DNA of 10,408 nt from Rhodospirillaceae bacterium (GCA_002700865.1 PAFB01000145.1:1-10408), one strand, 5' to 3'; shown: positions 1 to 7,581, counted from the stretch's first letter. The notes: generated by a model not told the origin, from the sequence alone. Translations and numbers: made by a program.

Positions 1-1229
1 CCCCTGCCCTCGATCTGGATTTTGTCCGCGCCCAATTCCCAGCGTTTGAGCAACCAACGCTGACGGGACAGGTTTTCTTTGAAAATGCAGGTGGGTCCTA
101 TGCCTGCCGTCAAGTCGTTGACCGTCTGACGCGGTATTATACCCAGCGCAAGGTCCAGCCCTACGGACCCTATGATGCTTCTCGCCTGGGTGGTGAAGAA
201 ATGGACGAGGCGCAAACGCGCTTGGCGGGCGTGATGGGCGTGGCCGCCGATGAAGTCTCCTTTGGCCCCTCCACGACGCAGAACACCTACGTGTTATCCA
301 AGGCTTTCGGGGAAATGCTGAGCGCGGGAGACGCGATAATCGTCACCAACCAGGACCACGAAGCCAATACCGGCCCATGGCGTCGCCTCGCGGCCCTTGG
401 GATTGAGGTGCGGGAGTGGCGGTTTGATCCTGAAAGCGGGCTGTTGGATACTGCGGAGTTGGAACGTTTGCTCGATCAGCGGGTCAAACTGGTCTGTTTC
501 CCGCACTGCTCCAACATCGTCGGTGCGCCCAATGATGTCGGCTCGATTTGCGAGATTGTCCGAAACGCAGGCGCCTATAGTTGCGTCGATGGCGTGAGCT
601 ACGCACCGCACGGCATTCCCAATGTCGGCGCTCTGGGTCCGGATATCTACTTGTTCTCTGCGTACAAAACTTTCGGGCCGCACCAAGGGATTATGGTGGT
701 GCGTCACGCGCTGGCCGATGCACTGCCCTCGCAGGCGCATTACTTCAACGCCGGGTACCGTACCAAGAAATTCACCCCCGCCGGCCCAGACCATGCTCAG
801 ATCGCCGCCTGCGCTGGCATGGTGGATTATCTCGAAAGCCTCTACACGCACCATTTCGGCGATACTGGCGCAACGCTGACCGAAAAGGCAGAAGCCGTTC
901 ACGACCTTTCCCGGCAGTACGAAGGGGCTGTTCTCCAGCCGCTGCTGGACTATCTCGCAGAGCGCAATTCCGTTCGTCTGATTGGCCCCCGCCAAGCCGA
1001 CCAAAAAGCCCCCACTGTCGCGCTCCATTCCCAAACATCAGGCGAAACGCTCGCCGCTGCTTTAGCGGCAAAAGGCGTGATGGCCGGTGGCGGAGACTTT
1101 TATGGTGTCCGTTGCCTCGAAGGACTGGGGATCGACCCTGACCACGGCGTTCTGCGTCTATCGTTTGTGCATTACACCCGGCAACAAGATATCAGCACAC
1201 TGCTTTCGGCGCTGGATGAGGTCCTCTAG
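1..1229 (+). CDS. Cysteine desulfurase-like class V aminotransferase (VC1184-type), 5' end cut by window
   Basis: The reading frame is open from base 3, with no in-frame start before the ATG at 201. The residues encoded before 201 (LDLDFVRAQFPAF, then FFENAGGSYACRQV) match the usual N-terminus of the family, so the true start lies just left of the window. About 408 residues are visible, roughly full length for fold-type I class V aminotransferases. Recognisable family blocks are FGPSTTQ, the conserved TNQDHEANTGPW, HCSNIVG, CVDGVSYAPHG (PLP-contacting Asp) and FSAYKTFGPHQG, whose Lys (codon 666-668) should form the Schiff base with PLP. This pattern resembles the 'cysteine desulfurase-like, VC1184 subfamily' (TIGR01976), whose substrate is not settled. 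It is not IscS/SufS, and no isc/suf partners are nearby. The stop at 1227-1229 overlaps the stop of the convergent protease gene. Family is confident; substrate is unknown. Confidence 0.9.
   Translation, partial: PALDLDFVRAQFPAFEQPTLTGQVFFENAGGSYACRQVVDRLTRYYTQRKVQPYGPYDASRLGGEEMDEAQTRLAGVMGVAADEVSFGPSTTQNTYVLSKAFGEMLSAGDAIIVTNQDHEANTGPWRRLAALGIEVREWRFDPESGLLDTAELERLLDQRVKLVCFPHCSNIVGAPNDVGSICEIVRNAGAYSCVDGVSYAPHGIPNVGALGPDIYLFSAYKTFGPHQGIMVVRHALADALPSQAHYFNAGYRTKKFTPAGPDHAQIAACAGMVDYLESLYTHHFGDTGATLTEKAEAVHDLSRQYEGAVLQPLLDYLAERNSVRLIGPRQADQKAPTVALHSQTSGETLAAALAAKGVMAGGGDFYGVRCLEGLGIDPDHGVLRLSFVHYTRQQDISTLLSALDEVL
1226..1229. other. Shared CTAG: overlapping convergent stop codons
   Basis: The palindrome CTAG supplies the TAG stop of the + strand aminotransferase (1227-1229) and, read on the other strand, the TAG stop of the giant protease gene (1228-1226). 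The two coding regions therefore overlap by four bases tail to tail, with no intergenic space for terminators. Any terminator for either gene must lie inside the other's coding sequence. Confidence 0.9.
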
Positions 1230-4200
1230 AGCACACCAAAGTCCGTTTGAAATACGGTCTCCCAAGCGGACAGAGCCTCTTCCCCACCAATCTTGGTTGC
1301 TTTCTGGGTCTCGTATCCGCTGTCGGCAAAATAGCGGATCGAATAGTTTTCAGCGCCCTGTCTGGGCTGATTGAACAACAAATAATAGCCGCCATCATCG
1401 CTGTTTTCTTCAGCATGCTCGAACTGCGAGTTGCTCTTCTGCTCGATCAAACGACCGCGCCGATCCATCAAGTCAATATCGCCCGTACCGCTATAATTGA
1501 TCGAATACCCCCCGGTCGTCACCGTACTCAGCGCCACGTCGCCGTCACTCTCGATGGTCGTGTAGACATGGCCGATGCTTAAATCACCATTCAAGTCCAC
1601 CTCGAAGTTATCTTCCCAGTCGATCAAGTCGGCTTCTGAAGCCCCGAGGGTTGTTGCCCGAGCATTCTCGACACCCGCGCTGTCGAAGTGCCGCACTGTA
1701 TAGAAATCGTCACCACGGCGCTCCATCCGCACCAAGACATCAAAGCCGCCGTCGCCACTCTCTTCAGCGTGCTGGTAGTCATAGCGGCTGCTCTGCTGGA
1801 TTTGCCGACCGCGCGAGTCCTGCAATTCTATCTCTGCACCACCATTTTGACTCACGGAATAAGTGCCAAAAGTCGTTGCACTCAGGACCACATCGCCAAT
1901 GCTCTCAATGGCCGTAAGGGTGTGTCCGATGGTCAAGTCGCCATTCAGATCGACTTCGAACTCGTCTTCCCAATCAACCAAGCTCGCCTCAACGGCACCA
2001 AGCACAGTCGCTCGACCAGATTCCGCACCTGTGCTGTCAAAGTACCGCACAGAGAAATAATCATCGCCGCGACGGGGCTGGTTGAAAAGCAGATAGAAAC
2101 CGCCTTGGCCGTCTTCTTCAGCATGTTCGAAACTGTTCAGAGTACCTTGGGAAATGATACGACCACGACTGTCAGTCAGCGTGATTTCCCCGGCGTTGCT
2201 GTGGTTCACGGAATACCCGCCAGAAGTCGAAGAACTCAGCACCACATCACCGTCATCCTCGATCATGTTCAAGGCGTGGCCAATGGTCAGGTCTCCATTC
2301 AGATCCGCTTCAAAGTCGTCCTCCCAGTCCACGAGGTTGGCTGCGTCGGTACCAAGCTTTGTCGCAGTCGCTTTTTCCTGGCCCGTGGCGTCAAAATGCC
2401 GGACCACATATGAATCCTTCCCGGCGCGCACAGATCGGACCAGCACGTTAAAGCCGCCGGCGCTGTCTTCTTCGGCGTGCATAAAGTCGTGCCTGCTGTT
2501 CTGCGTGATCAACAGACCGCGCGCATTGGCAAGCTCAATCTCACCACCACTGTTGTAGTTGACCACGTAACCACCCGACGTCGACAGGCTCAGTACGACG
2601 TCACCGTTTGCCTCAATCGAGCTGTAGGCGTGGCCAATGGCGGAGTCACCGTTCAGGTCGACTTCAAAGTTATCCTCCCAATCGACGAGGCGGCTTTCAG
2701 ACATCCCTATGGTCGTGGCCTTTCGATCCTCCTGCCCTGTGCTGTCGAAATGGCGGACGCTGTAGCTATCCACGCCGCGGCGTGGGCTGTTAACCAGAAC
2801 GTCATAGCCGCCACCGCTGTTTTCTTCGGCGTGCAGGAATGAGAAATTACCCTGCTGTACGATCGATCGCCCGCGACCGTCCTTGAGATCGATTTCCCCT
2901 GCGCCGCTGTCATTCAGTGAATAGCCGCCTGAGGTCAAACTGCTGAGGGTTACATCGCCGACGCTTTCGATCTCAGTGAGCGTGTGCCCGATGATCGTGT
3001 CGCCGTTCAGGTCGACTTCGAAGTCGTCCTCCCAATCGACCAAAGCCGTTTCGGACGTACCGATTTTCGATGTCTTGCCGGTTGCCGATCCAGCATCGTC
3101 GAAATGACGCACGGTGTAGTTATCAATGCCGCGTTTCGGCGTGTTGACCAGAATATCGAAGCCGCCGTCGCTGTTCTCTTCAGCCTGTTCAAACTGGTGT
3201 TTGCTGCTTTGCTCAATCAGACGCCCACGCTTGTCCGTTAACGATATCTCGCCGCCTGCGTTCAGGTTTACGGAATAGCCGCCCGACGTCGAACTGCTCA
3301 ACACTACGTCACCGATATTCTCAATCACCGTGTAGGTGTGGCCAATGATGGAATCACCGTTAAGGTCAGCCTCAAAGTCATCTTCCCAGTCGATAAGAGC
3401 ACTCTGGGATCTCCCGATCATCGTGGGTCTGCCGCTCTCCGTCCCAGTGCTGTCGAAGTAAAGCACTGAGTAAGACACCGCCCCCTGCGAATTGCTCTGC
3501 TGGGCCAGCGCGATATAGCCGCTGCCGCCATCGTCTTCGGCCTGGGTGAGCTCTTTGGTGCGCGGGAGCATGGCGCCACTGCTGGTCTGGAGTGTTAAAG
3601 CAGAGCCACCGCTTGCTTCGATTTCATACCCCTGGAAACCAATCGAGCGCAGATCGACGTCCCCTGCGGTCTCGATTTCCCAGTCGTTCCCCATTTCAAT
3701 AACAAAGTAGAGGAGGTTGTATTCGTTGAGGTCATTCCACTCGCCAACAGCCCCGTCCGGATTTGCGCTCTGCCAGGGCCAGTCCTCCATCGCGATCCCC
3801 AGCGCATCCTGCGCGTTGCCCGCGTTGTCCGGCTGGCCCGCTGAAGTCTGACTGCTGCCCCCCCAGTTGGTGTAGCCGTCGTCAAGGGGCGCGCCGTTGG
3901 ACCAGATCCATTCACCTTCACTCAAGAAATCGCCGCCGCCGGCCCATACATAAGCCGCTAAAGCTCCGTCATTGGCGTAAGAGATGTTGTAAGCATCCGG
4001 ATTCTGCTGAAACCAGTTATCAACCATGGCAGTGACAGCCGCGGCTTCGCCTGCATCCGAGAGGATGGCGAGGTAGCCGTCCTGAGCATGAGCGTAGAGT
4101 TCGGCCTCATCAAAGGACCTGAGTTCGGTGATCAGCTCATAGGTCACGCCATCGTAAACCACCTGAGTCGGCGCAGCGCTCTCATCAACGTCAGTCACGC

Positions 4201-7200
4201 TGATGGTCACGGATTGAGTGGCCGTGCCACCGTTGCCGTCGCTTATGCGGATATCAACGTGATAATCATTGTCGTTGTCTGCGGATGCGGGGGATTCATA
4301 GTCTGGCGCGGTGTTGAAGGACAGCTCCCCGCTGTTTGGATCGAGGCTAAAGGCAATCTGATCCGCGCCACCGACCAGCGCAAAGGTCAGCGTATCGCCG
4401 TCACCGTCCGTGGCCGCGGCGGTATAGGCGACGCCCGTTCCATTTTCAGCGAAGCTGGCCGAGGTGCCGGAAGAGAATCCCGGCGTGCTATTCTCGGCCA
4501 CGTCCGTCACGCTGATGGTCACGGATTGAGTGGCTGTACCGCCGTTGCCGTCACTTGCGCGGATATCGACGTGGTAATCGTTGTCGCCATCCACCGAAGC
4601 AAGAGCTTCGAAATCTGGAGCAGCATTGAAGGTCAACTCGCCGCTATTGGGATCGAGGGCAAAGTCGCTCTGGTCTGCTCCACCAACCAGCGCATAGCTC
4701 AGCGTATCGTTGTCTGCGTCCGTTGCAGAGGCCGTGTAGGCCACCCCGGTCCCGTTCTCTGCAAAGGTCGCCGAGCTTGCAGACGTAAAAACGGGCGCGG
4801 CGTTGCTCACGCCGTCGTCTACGTCCGTTACGCTCACCGTAACCGTCTGTGTCGCGGTCCCACCGTTGCCATCGCCGACCCGGACATCAACGTGATAATC
4901 GTTGTCGCCGTTCTGTGATCCGGGGTTGTCGAAATCAGGCGGACTGTTGAACGTCAGTTCACCGTCAGCGCTCCCAATGGAGAAACTTGATTGATCCGCT
5001 CCCCCCACGAGGTCAAAGCTGAGGGTCTCATTGTCCGCATCTGTTGCGGTCGCTGTGTAAGCGATACCGGTGCCGTTTTCGGCAAAACTGGCAGTGGTTC
5101 CAGAAGTAAACACCGGGGCGGAATTGCCGTTGCTTGCCAAGTCATAGGCTTGGGCATAGGTCAGCGTCTGGTCGGAAAAGGCGATACTTTCGATGCTGAT
5201 TGCAACCAGACTCGCCGAACCATTGTCCGTCAGGATAAGCTGATCATTGCTGTCCAAGCTCCACGCAACGCTGGCGCTGGTTTGCGAGGGCAGGCTGAGA
5301 ACATCCGTGCCGTCGCCACCGATGTAGGTGTTTTCGCCGTCGCTGTGGATGATGATGTCGTCGCCGGCCTGACCATCGATCTCATCATCGCCGCCCAACC
5401 CGTTGATGGTGTCGTCGCCGCGGCCGGCGAGGATCTCGTTGGCCGCCGCCGTCCCCGTGATGCTGTCCCCGCCATCGCCCGTTGCGATATTCTCAATCGA
5501 ACCGTCCATACTGGCCCAAGACACGCCAGAAACCGAAACCGACGAGCCCAGATCGACCGTCATATCCCCGAATATAGCCACAGCGTTGAGCCAGTCGGTG
5601 CCGCCGTTGGAGTCTGACAACGCGCCGCGCCCACTTTCCACGGCCTTGAGTGTCAAATAGTCAGTGGTGAGCGTGTGAACGTCATTGGCCGAAAGCGAAG
5701 CGCCGAAGAAGTCGATGCTGTAACTGTTCACAGAGCCGGTATCGGCGCTGGTGTCGGCTTCCACGTCACCGGCGCGCAAGGTCCAGGTCCCGGCACTGTC
5801 ATAGCCACGCAAACCCGTTACTTCGAACTGCCAGGACGTCGTTGTGTCAAAGAAGCGGATGACGTTGGAGTTTGCCCAAGGGTAAAGATCTTCACCGTTG
5901 TAGATGCCGTATTCGTAGTAGTGGTAAGCGATTTCCTGATCGAACAAGGGGATTTCAGCGCCATTGGGCGAAATCAGGGTCAGGGTGAGGTCAGCGCTGT
6001 CGCTGTGCTGAAGATTGACGTTAACCACCGCCGTTTCGACTTCAATGTCGGTGGAAACGGTGGCGGACAGGTCAATGCTGCCATTGTCCGGGATACTCTG
6101 AGAACTGCCACTGTAGCTGCCGCTTGCCGTGACTTCGTTTGTGCTGGTGTAAGGCGCAGCATAAAAGCTCCCCCACGCCTCGGCCATGCGAACCGCGGCG
6201 AGCGCGTTAACCATGCCGTAACCATAGCTGAGGTGAAACGCATGGCCACCGCCGTTCCAGTTGCTGGACCCGGTGTTCCCCCAGGAGGAATCTTCGTAGT
6301 TCGAGGCTGGCGCCCCGTAGTTCGACCCGGTCAGCGATGCCGACTCAGCGAGGATATTGTGAACATCCCGCCAACCCAGATTGTCGTTCGCTTCCAGAAT
6401 CAGTGAGAGCACGCCCGATGTTACAGGCGTCGCCGCAGAGGTCCCGTTGAAGGTTGTGGTGTAATCACCCGCCGCACCGGACGAAGAGTTGTATCCACCG
6501 GTGCCTGAGACATCGGTGGTCACGCCTGCCGCCGGCGCCGCGATCAGCGTGCCCGCACCCCAGTTTGTGTAGCTTTCGGCGTCACCGTTTGAGTCAGTCG
6601 CGGCGATTGTCATGGTGTAGCGGGATGCGTTTACCGCATCACCGCTGGCGTTCATATTATCATTGCCTGCGGCTTGCGCGACGATAGTGCCCAGATTGCC
6701 GCGCCCGGTCTGATGAACCTCTTCGAACGCGTCTATCGTCAGGTTGTCCCAAAAAACGTAAGAAGTGTCGTAGAGCCCTGCGCTGCCCCAACTGTTGTTC
6801 ATGATATCGAAATTGGCGGCCCACTCGAAGGACGTCTGCATTCGATCAATGTACCATTCGCGGTCGGCGTTGTTATTCCAGTTCAGATTCGACGGGAACA
6901 CCTGAATATCTTCGAGGTAGTTCACGCCCGTTAAATCTGCCTCAAACCCCCCGCCCGAGACCCCGAGGTTGTTGTCCCCGACAGCCCCGATAAGACCGCC
7001 CACGGCCGTTCCATGTCCATCCGCCGATGATATGGGGTCAGGGTCATAGATCGTGCCGTCATAGACGAAATGCAGCGAGTCATCATAGTTTGCAGCGAGG
7101 TCGCTGTGGCCATGGTCCAGCCCGTCATCATAGACGCCAACGTCGATACTGGCGCCCGTGTAGTCGTTCCAGACATCGGTAATGTTGCCCAACTGAGGGA

Positions 7201-7450
7201 AGTGCCATTGGCTGCTGTAAAGCGGGTCGTTAGGGGTGTAGGTCGGGCCTTGCAGTGGCGGCGGTGTAATATCCGCATAGAGGTTGGTTTCGACCGGATC
7301 GGTGAGACCGACCGTCGGGACCGATGGATTATCGGGCTTTGTATCAGGCGCAGGCGGAACAACAGGCTTTGGGACAATACGAGGGGGCGGTACCTCGTGC
7401 AGCACCCCGCGTACCATTGTGTTCTTCGCCTGTTCATCACTCGAAGACAT
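1226..7450 (-). CDS. Giant modular S8 (kexin/furin-like) serine protease with P domain, RTX, cadherin-like, C-type lectin-like and Trp/DLNGD repeats
   Basis: Residues are numbered from the ATG at 7450 (2074 aa). Residues 20-75 are Pro-rich. The S8 domain spans about 75-425, with catalytic D108 (VYDDGLDHGH), H146 (DGHGTAV), oxyanion N263 (AAGNDN) and S338 (FNGTSAATP); the DDG form is typical of kexin/furin. A P (homoB) domain follows at 440-582, then a serralysin-C/RTX segment at 590-725 with GGxGxD-type motifs. Three cadherin-like repeats occupy about 776-1090, a C-type-lectin-like domain 1098-1253, and seven Trp/DLNGD repeats 1259-2074 that resemble W_rich_C (PF07483). There is no signal peptide, classical prodomain or cysteine. 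This suggests type I-like secretion and calcium-dependent folding outside the cell (inference); no transporter genes are visible. The frame also runs in to a TTG at 7480. The ATG is preferred because GGTGGA lies 9 nt before it, while the TTG has no ribosome-binding site. The I78-type inhibitor gene lies 131 bp upstream on the same strand. Confidence 0.9.
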   Translation of the reverse strand: MSSSDEQAKNTMVRGVLHEVPPPRIVPKPVVPPAPDTKPDNPSVPTVGLTDPVETNLYADITPPPLQGPTYTPNDPLYSSQWHFPQLGNITDVWNDYTGASIDVGVYDDGLDHGHSDLAANYDDSLHFVYDGTIYDPDPISSADGHGTAVGGLIGAVGDNNLGVSGGGFEADLTGVNYLEDIQVFPSNLNWNNNADREWYIDRMQTSFEWAANFDIMNNSWGSAGLYDTSYVFWDNLTIDAFEEVHQTGRGNLGTIVAQAAGNDNMNASGDAVNASRYTMTIAATDSNGDAESYTNWGAGTLIAAPAAGVTTDVSGTGGYNSSSGAAGDYTTTFNGTSAATPVTSGVLSLILEANDNLGWRDVHNILAESASLTGSNYGAPASNYEDSSWGNTGSSNWNGGGHAFHLSYGYGMVNALAAVRMAEAWGSFYAAPYTSTNEVTASGSYSGSSQSIPDNGSIDLSATVSTDIEVETAVVNVNLQHSDSADLTLTLISPNGAEIPLFDQEIAYHYYEYGIYNGEDLYPWANSNVIRFFDTTTSWQFEVTGLRGYDSAGTWTLRAGDVEADTSADTGSVNSYSIDFFGASLSANDVHTLTTDYLTLKAVESGRGALSDSNGGTDWLNAVAIFGDMTVDLGSSVSVSGVSWASMDGSIENIATGDGGDSITGTAAANEILAGRGDDTINGLGGDDEIDGQAGDDIIIHSDGENTYIGGDGTDVLSLPSQTSASVAWSLDSNDQLILTDNGSASLVAISIESIAFSDQTLTYAQAYDLASNGNSAPVFTSGTTASFAENGTGIAYTATATDADNETLSFDLVGGADQSSFSIGSADGELTFNSPPDFDNPGSQNGDNDYHVDVRVGDGNGGTATQTVTVSVTDVDDGVSNAAPVFTSASSATFAENGTGVAYTASATDADNDTLSYALVGGADQSDFALDPNSGELTFNAAPDFEALASVDGDNDYHVDIRASDGNGGTATQSVTISVTDVAENSTPGFSSGTSASFAENGTGVAYTAAATDGDGDTLTFALVGGADQIAFSLDPNSGELSFNTAPDYESPASADNDNDYHVDIRISDGNGGTATQSVTISVTDVDESAAPTQVVYDGVTYELITELRSFDEAELYAHAQDGYLAILSDAGEAAAVTAMVDNWFQQNPDAYNISYANDGALAAYVWAGGGDFLSEGEWIWSNGAPLDDGYTNWGGSSQTSAGQPDNAGNAQDALGIAMEDWPWQSANPDGAVGEWNDLNEYNLLYFVIEMGNDWEIETAGDVDLRSIGFQGYEIEASGGSALTLQTSSGAMLPRTKELTQAEDDGGSGYIALAQQSNSQGAVSYSVLYFDSTGTESGRPTMIGRSQSALIDWEDDFEADLNGDSIIGHTYTVIENIGDVVLSSSTSGGYSVNLNAGGEISLTDKRGRLIEQSSKHQFEQAEENSDGGFDILVNTPKRGIDNYTVRHFDDAGSATGKTSKIGTSETALVDWEDDFEVDLNGDTIIGHTLTEIESVGDVTLSSLTSGGYSLNDSGAGEIDLKDGRGRSIVQQGNFSFLHAEENSGGGYDVLVNSPRRGVDSYSVRHFDSTGQEDRKATTIGMSESRLVDWEDNFEVDLNGDSAIGHAYSSIEANGDVVLSLSTSGGYVVNYNSGGEIELANARGLLITQNSRHDFMHAEEDSAGGFNVLVRSVRAGKDSYVVRHFDATGQEKATATKLGTDAANLVDWEDDFEADLNGDLTIGHALNMIEDDGDVVLSSSTSGGYSVNHSNAGEITLTDSRGRIISQGTLNSFEHAEEDGQGGFYLLFNQPRRGDDYFSVRYFDSTGAESGRATVLGAVEASLVDWEDEFEVDLNGDLTIGHTLTAIESIGDVVLSATTFGTYSVSQNGGAEIELQDSRGRQIQQSSRYDYQHAEESGDGGFDVLVRMERRGDDFYTVRHFDSAGVENARATTLGASEADLIDWEDNFEVDLNGDLSIGHVYTTIESDGDVALSTVTTGGYSINYSGTGDIDLMDRRGRLIEQKSNSQFEHAEENSDDGGYYLLFNQPRQGAENYSIRYFADSGYETQKATKIGGEEALSAWETVFQTDFGVL
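1229..3676 (-). repeat. Seven-unit tandem repeat array (118 aa / 354 bp) in the C-terminus of the giant protease
   Basis: DLNGD codons sit at plus-strand positions 3353, 2999, 2645, 2291, 1937 and 1583, exactly 354 bp apart every time. Each unit runs through IE.xGDV.LS, GGYS, GEI.L.D.RGR.I.Q, HAEE..GG, PRRG.D.YSVRHFDS.G, ATxIG and LVDWEDxFEvDLNGDxxIGH. The first unit (about 3368-3676) is divergent and one residue shorter. The last ends in WETVFQTDFGVL, so the protein stops where the next DLNGD would begin. The pattern matches the tryptophan-rich C-terminal domain family (PF07483, W_rich_C) known from cyanobacterial RTX-like proteins. DxNxD suggests a small EF-hand-like calcium loop (inference). 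Probable roles are extending the protein, binding calcium, or carrying the secretion signal. Confidence 0.88.
1241..1271 (+). terminator. Possible stem-loop after the aminotransferase gene (no U tract)
   Basis: GTCCGTTTG (1241-1249) and CAAGCGGAC (1263-1271) can pair over 9 bp in the + strand RNA with one G-U wobble and a 13-nt loop, starting 12 nt after the aminotransferase stop. On the - strand RNA the wobble becomes a C-A mismatch, so the hairpin is better on the + strand. There is no T-run after it, so it is not a canonical intrinsic terminator. It also lies within the 3' end of the protease coding sequence. Treat it as a weak candidate. Confidence 0.25.
3692..4159 (-). other. C-type-lectin-like domain within the giant protease
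   Basis: Protein residues about 1098-1253 (ATG numbering). The segment opens with YELITELRSFDEAELYA, then DGYLAILSDAGE (the usual 'gyLa.i.s..E' block). Next come VWAGGGDF, EGEWIWSNGAP, TNWGG, QPDN (1206-1209), EWND (1237-1240) and LLYFVIE. QPD is the loop associated with galactose-type specificity in classical C-type lectins, and WND carries calcium and sugar ligands. The four disulfide cysteines of animal C-type lectins are absent, as in many bacterial members. Glycan binding is an inference. Confidence 0.8.
4181..5125 (-). repeat. Three tandem cadherin-like repeats (about 104-107 aa each) within the giant protease
   Basis: Each unit has the pattern APVFTS..ASFAENGTG.AYTA.ATDADNDTL, LVGGADQ..F, GELTFN..PDF, then DNDYHVD.R..DGNGGTATQ.VT.SVTDV. 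The AENGTG, DADND, PDF and DGNGG blocks are those of bacterial cadherin-like domains that rigidify when calcium binds the inter-domain junctions. GGTATQ recurs at intervals of 107 and 104 residues. Units two and three are also close at the DNA level. Likely a spacer or adhesive stalk between the RTX segment and the lectin-like domain. Confidence 0.85.
5291..5491 (-). repeat. RTX / haemolysin-type calcium-binding motifs within the giant protease
   Basis: Residues about 654-720 (ATG numbering) contain IENIATGDGGDSITGT, AGRGDDTINGLGGDDEIDG, QAGDDIII and IGGDGTDVL. These are degenerate GGxGxDxUx nonapeptides that build calcium-binding parallel beta-rolls. The stretch before them, with VDLGSS and SIENIA, resembles the segment preceding RTX repeats in serralysin C-terminal domains (Peptidase_M10_C). 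The segment after, ending IESIAFSDQTLTYAQ, is a common RTX follow-on. The block is short and lies mid-protein rather than near the C-terminus. Confidence 0.85.
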
Positions 7451-7461
7451 CTTATGCGGTC

Positions 7462-7485
7462 CACCGTTGCCAATTTCCAACGGTG
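7462..7485 (-). promoter_or_regulatory. Perfect 8-bp inverted repeat over the protease translation-initiation region
   Basis: On the - strand the sequence reads CACCGTTG, an 8-nt loop, then CAACGGTG, a perfect inverted repeat. The 3' arm contains GGTG of the GGTGGA ribosome-binding site that precedes the ATG at 7450. The 5' arm contains the alternative TTG at 7480. Folded in mRNA, it would hide the ribosome-binding site; as DNA, it could be an operator. The pairing is exact; function is inferred. Confidence 0.5.
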
Positions 7486-7487
7486 AA

Positions 7488-7516
7488 TAAATAGTTCAAA
7501 ACCCTTAGATTGTCCA
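7488..7516 (-). promoter_or_regulatory. Weak candidate promoter for the giant protease gene
   Basis: On the - strand, TGGACA (7516-7511; 5 of 6 to the -35 consensus) is followed after exactly 17 nt by TATTTA (7493-7488; only 3 of 6 to the -10 consensus). It lies in the 131-bp gap after the inhibitor gene and would start transcription just before the inverted repeat at 7485-7462. The -10 match is poor, so co-transcription from upstream is equally possible. Confidence 0.2.
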
Positions 7517-7581
7517 AGGATTAGAGTGTAATTTCACTAAATCGCCACGTTCTATTATTGCGAGTATCTGTTCAACTGCCC

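Noticed and set aside
1688..2413. Long + strand open frame opposite the tandem repeats (and similar ones at 4088-4918, 5675-6406)
   Set aside because: These are antisense shadows of the protease gene. Their internal periodicity mirrors the repeats on the other strand, and they show no recognisable domain or initiation signal.
1229..3676. CRISPR array or dockerin modules as an explanation of the repeats
   Set aside because: The 354-bp units are coding, diverged and have no short identical repeats with unique spacers. DLNGD occurs once per 118 residues rather than as the paired 22-residue motifs of dockerin.
7478..7480. TTG at 7480 as the start of the protease gene
   Set aside because: There is no ribosome-binding site before it, and it lies inside the inverted-repeat arm. 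The ATG at 7450 has GGTGGA at suitable spacing. The TTG start cannot be excluded.
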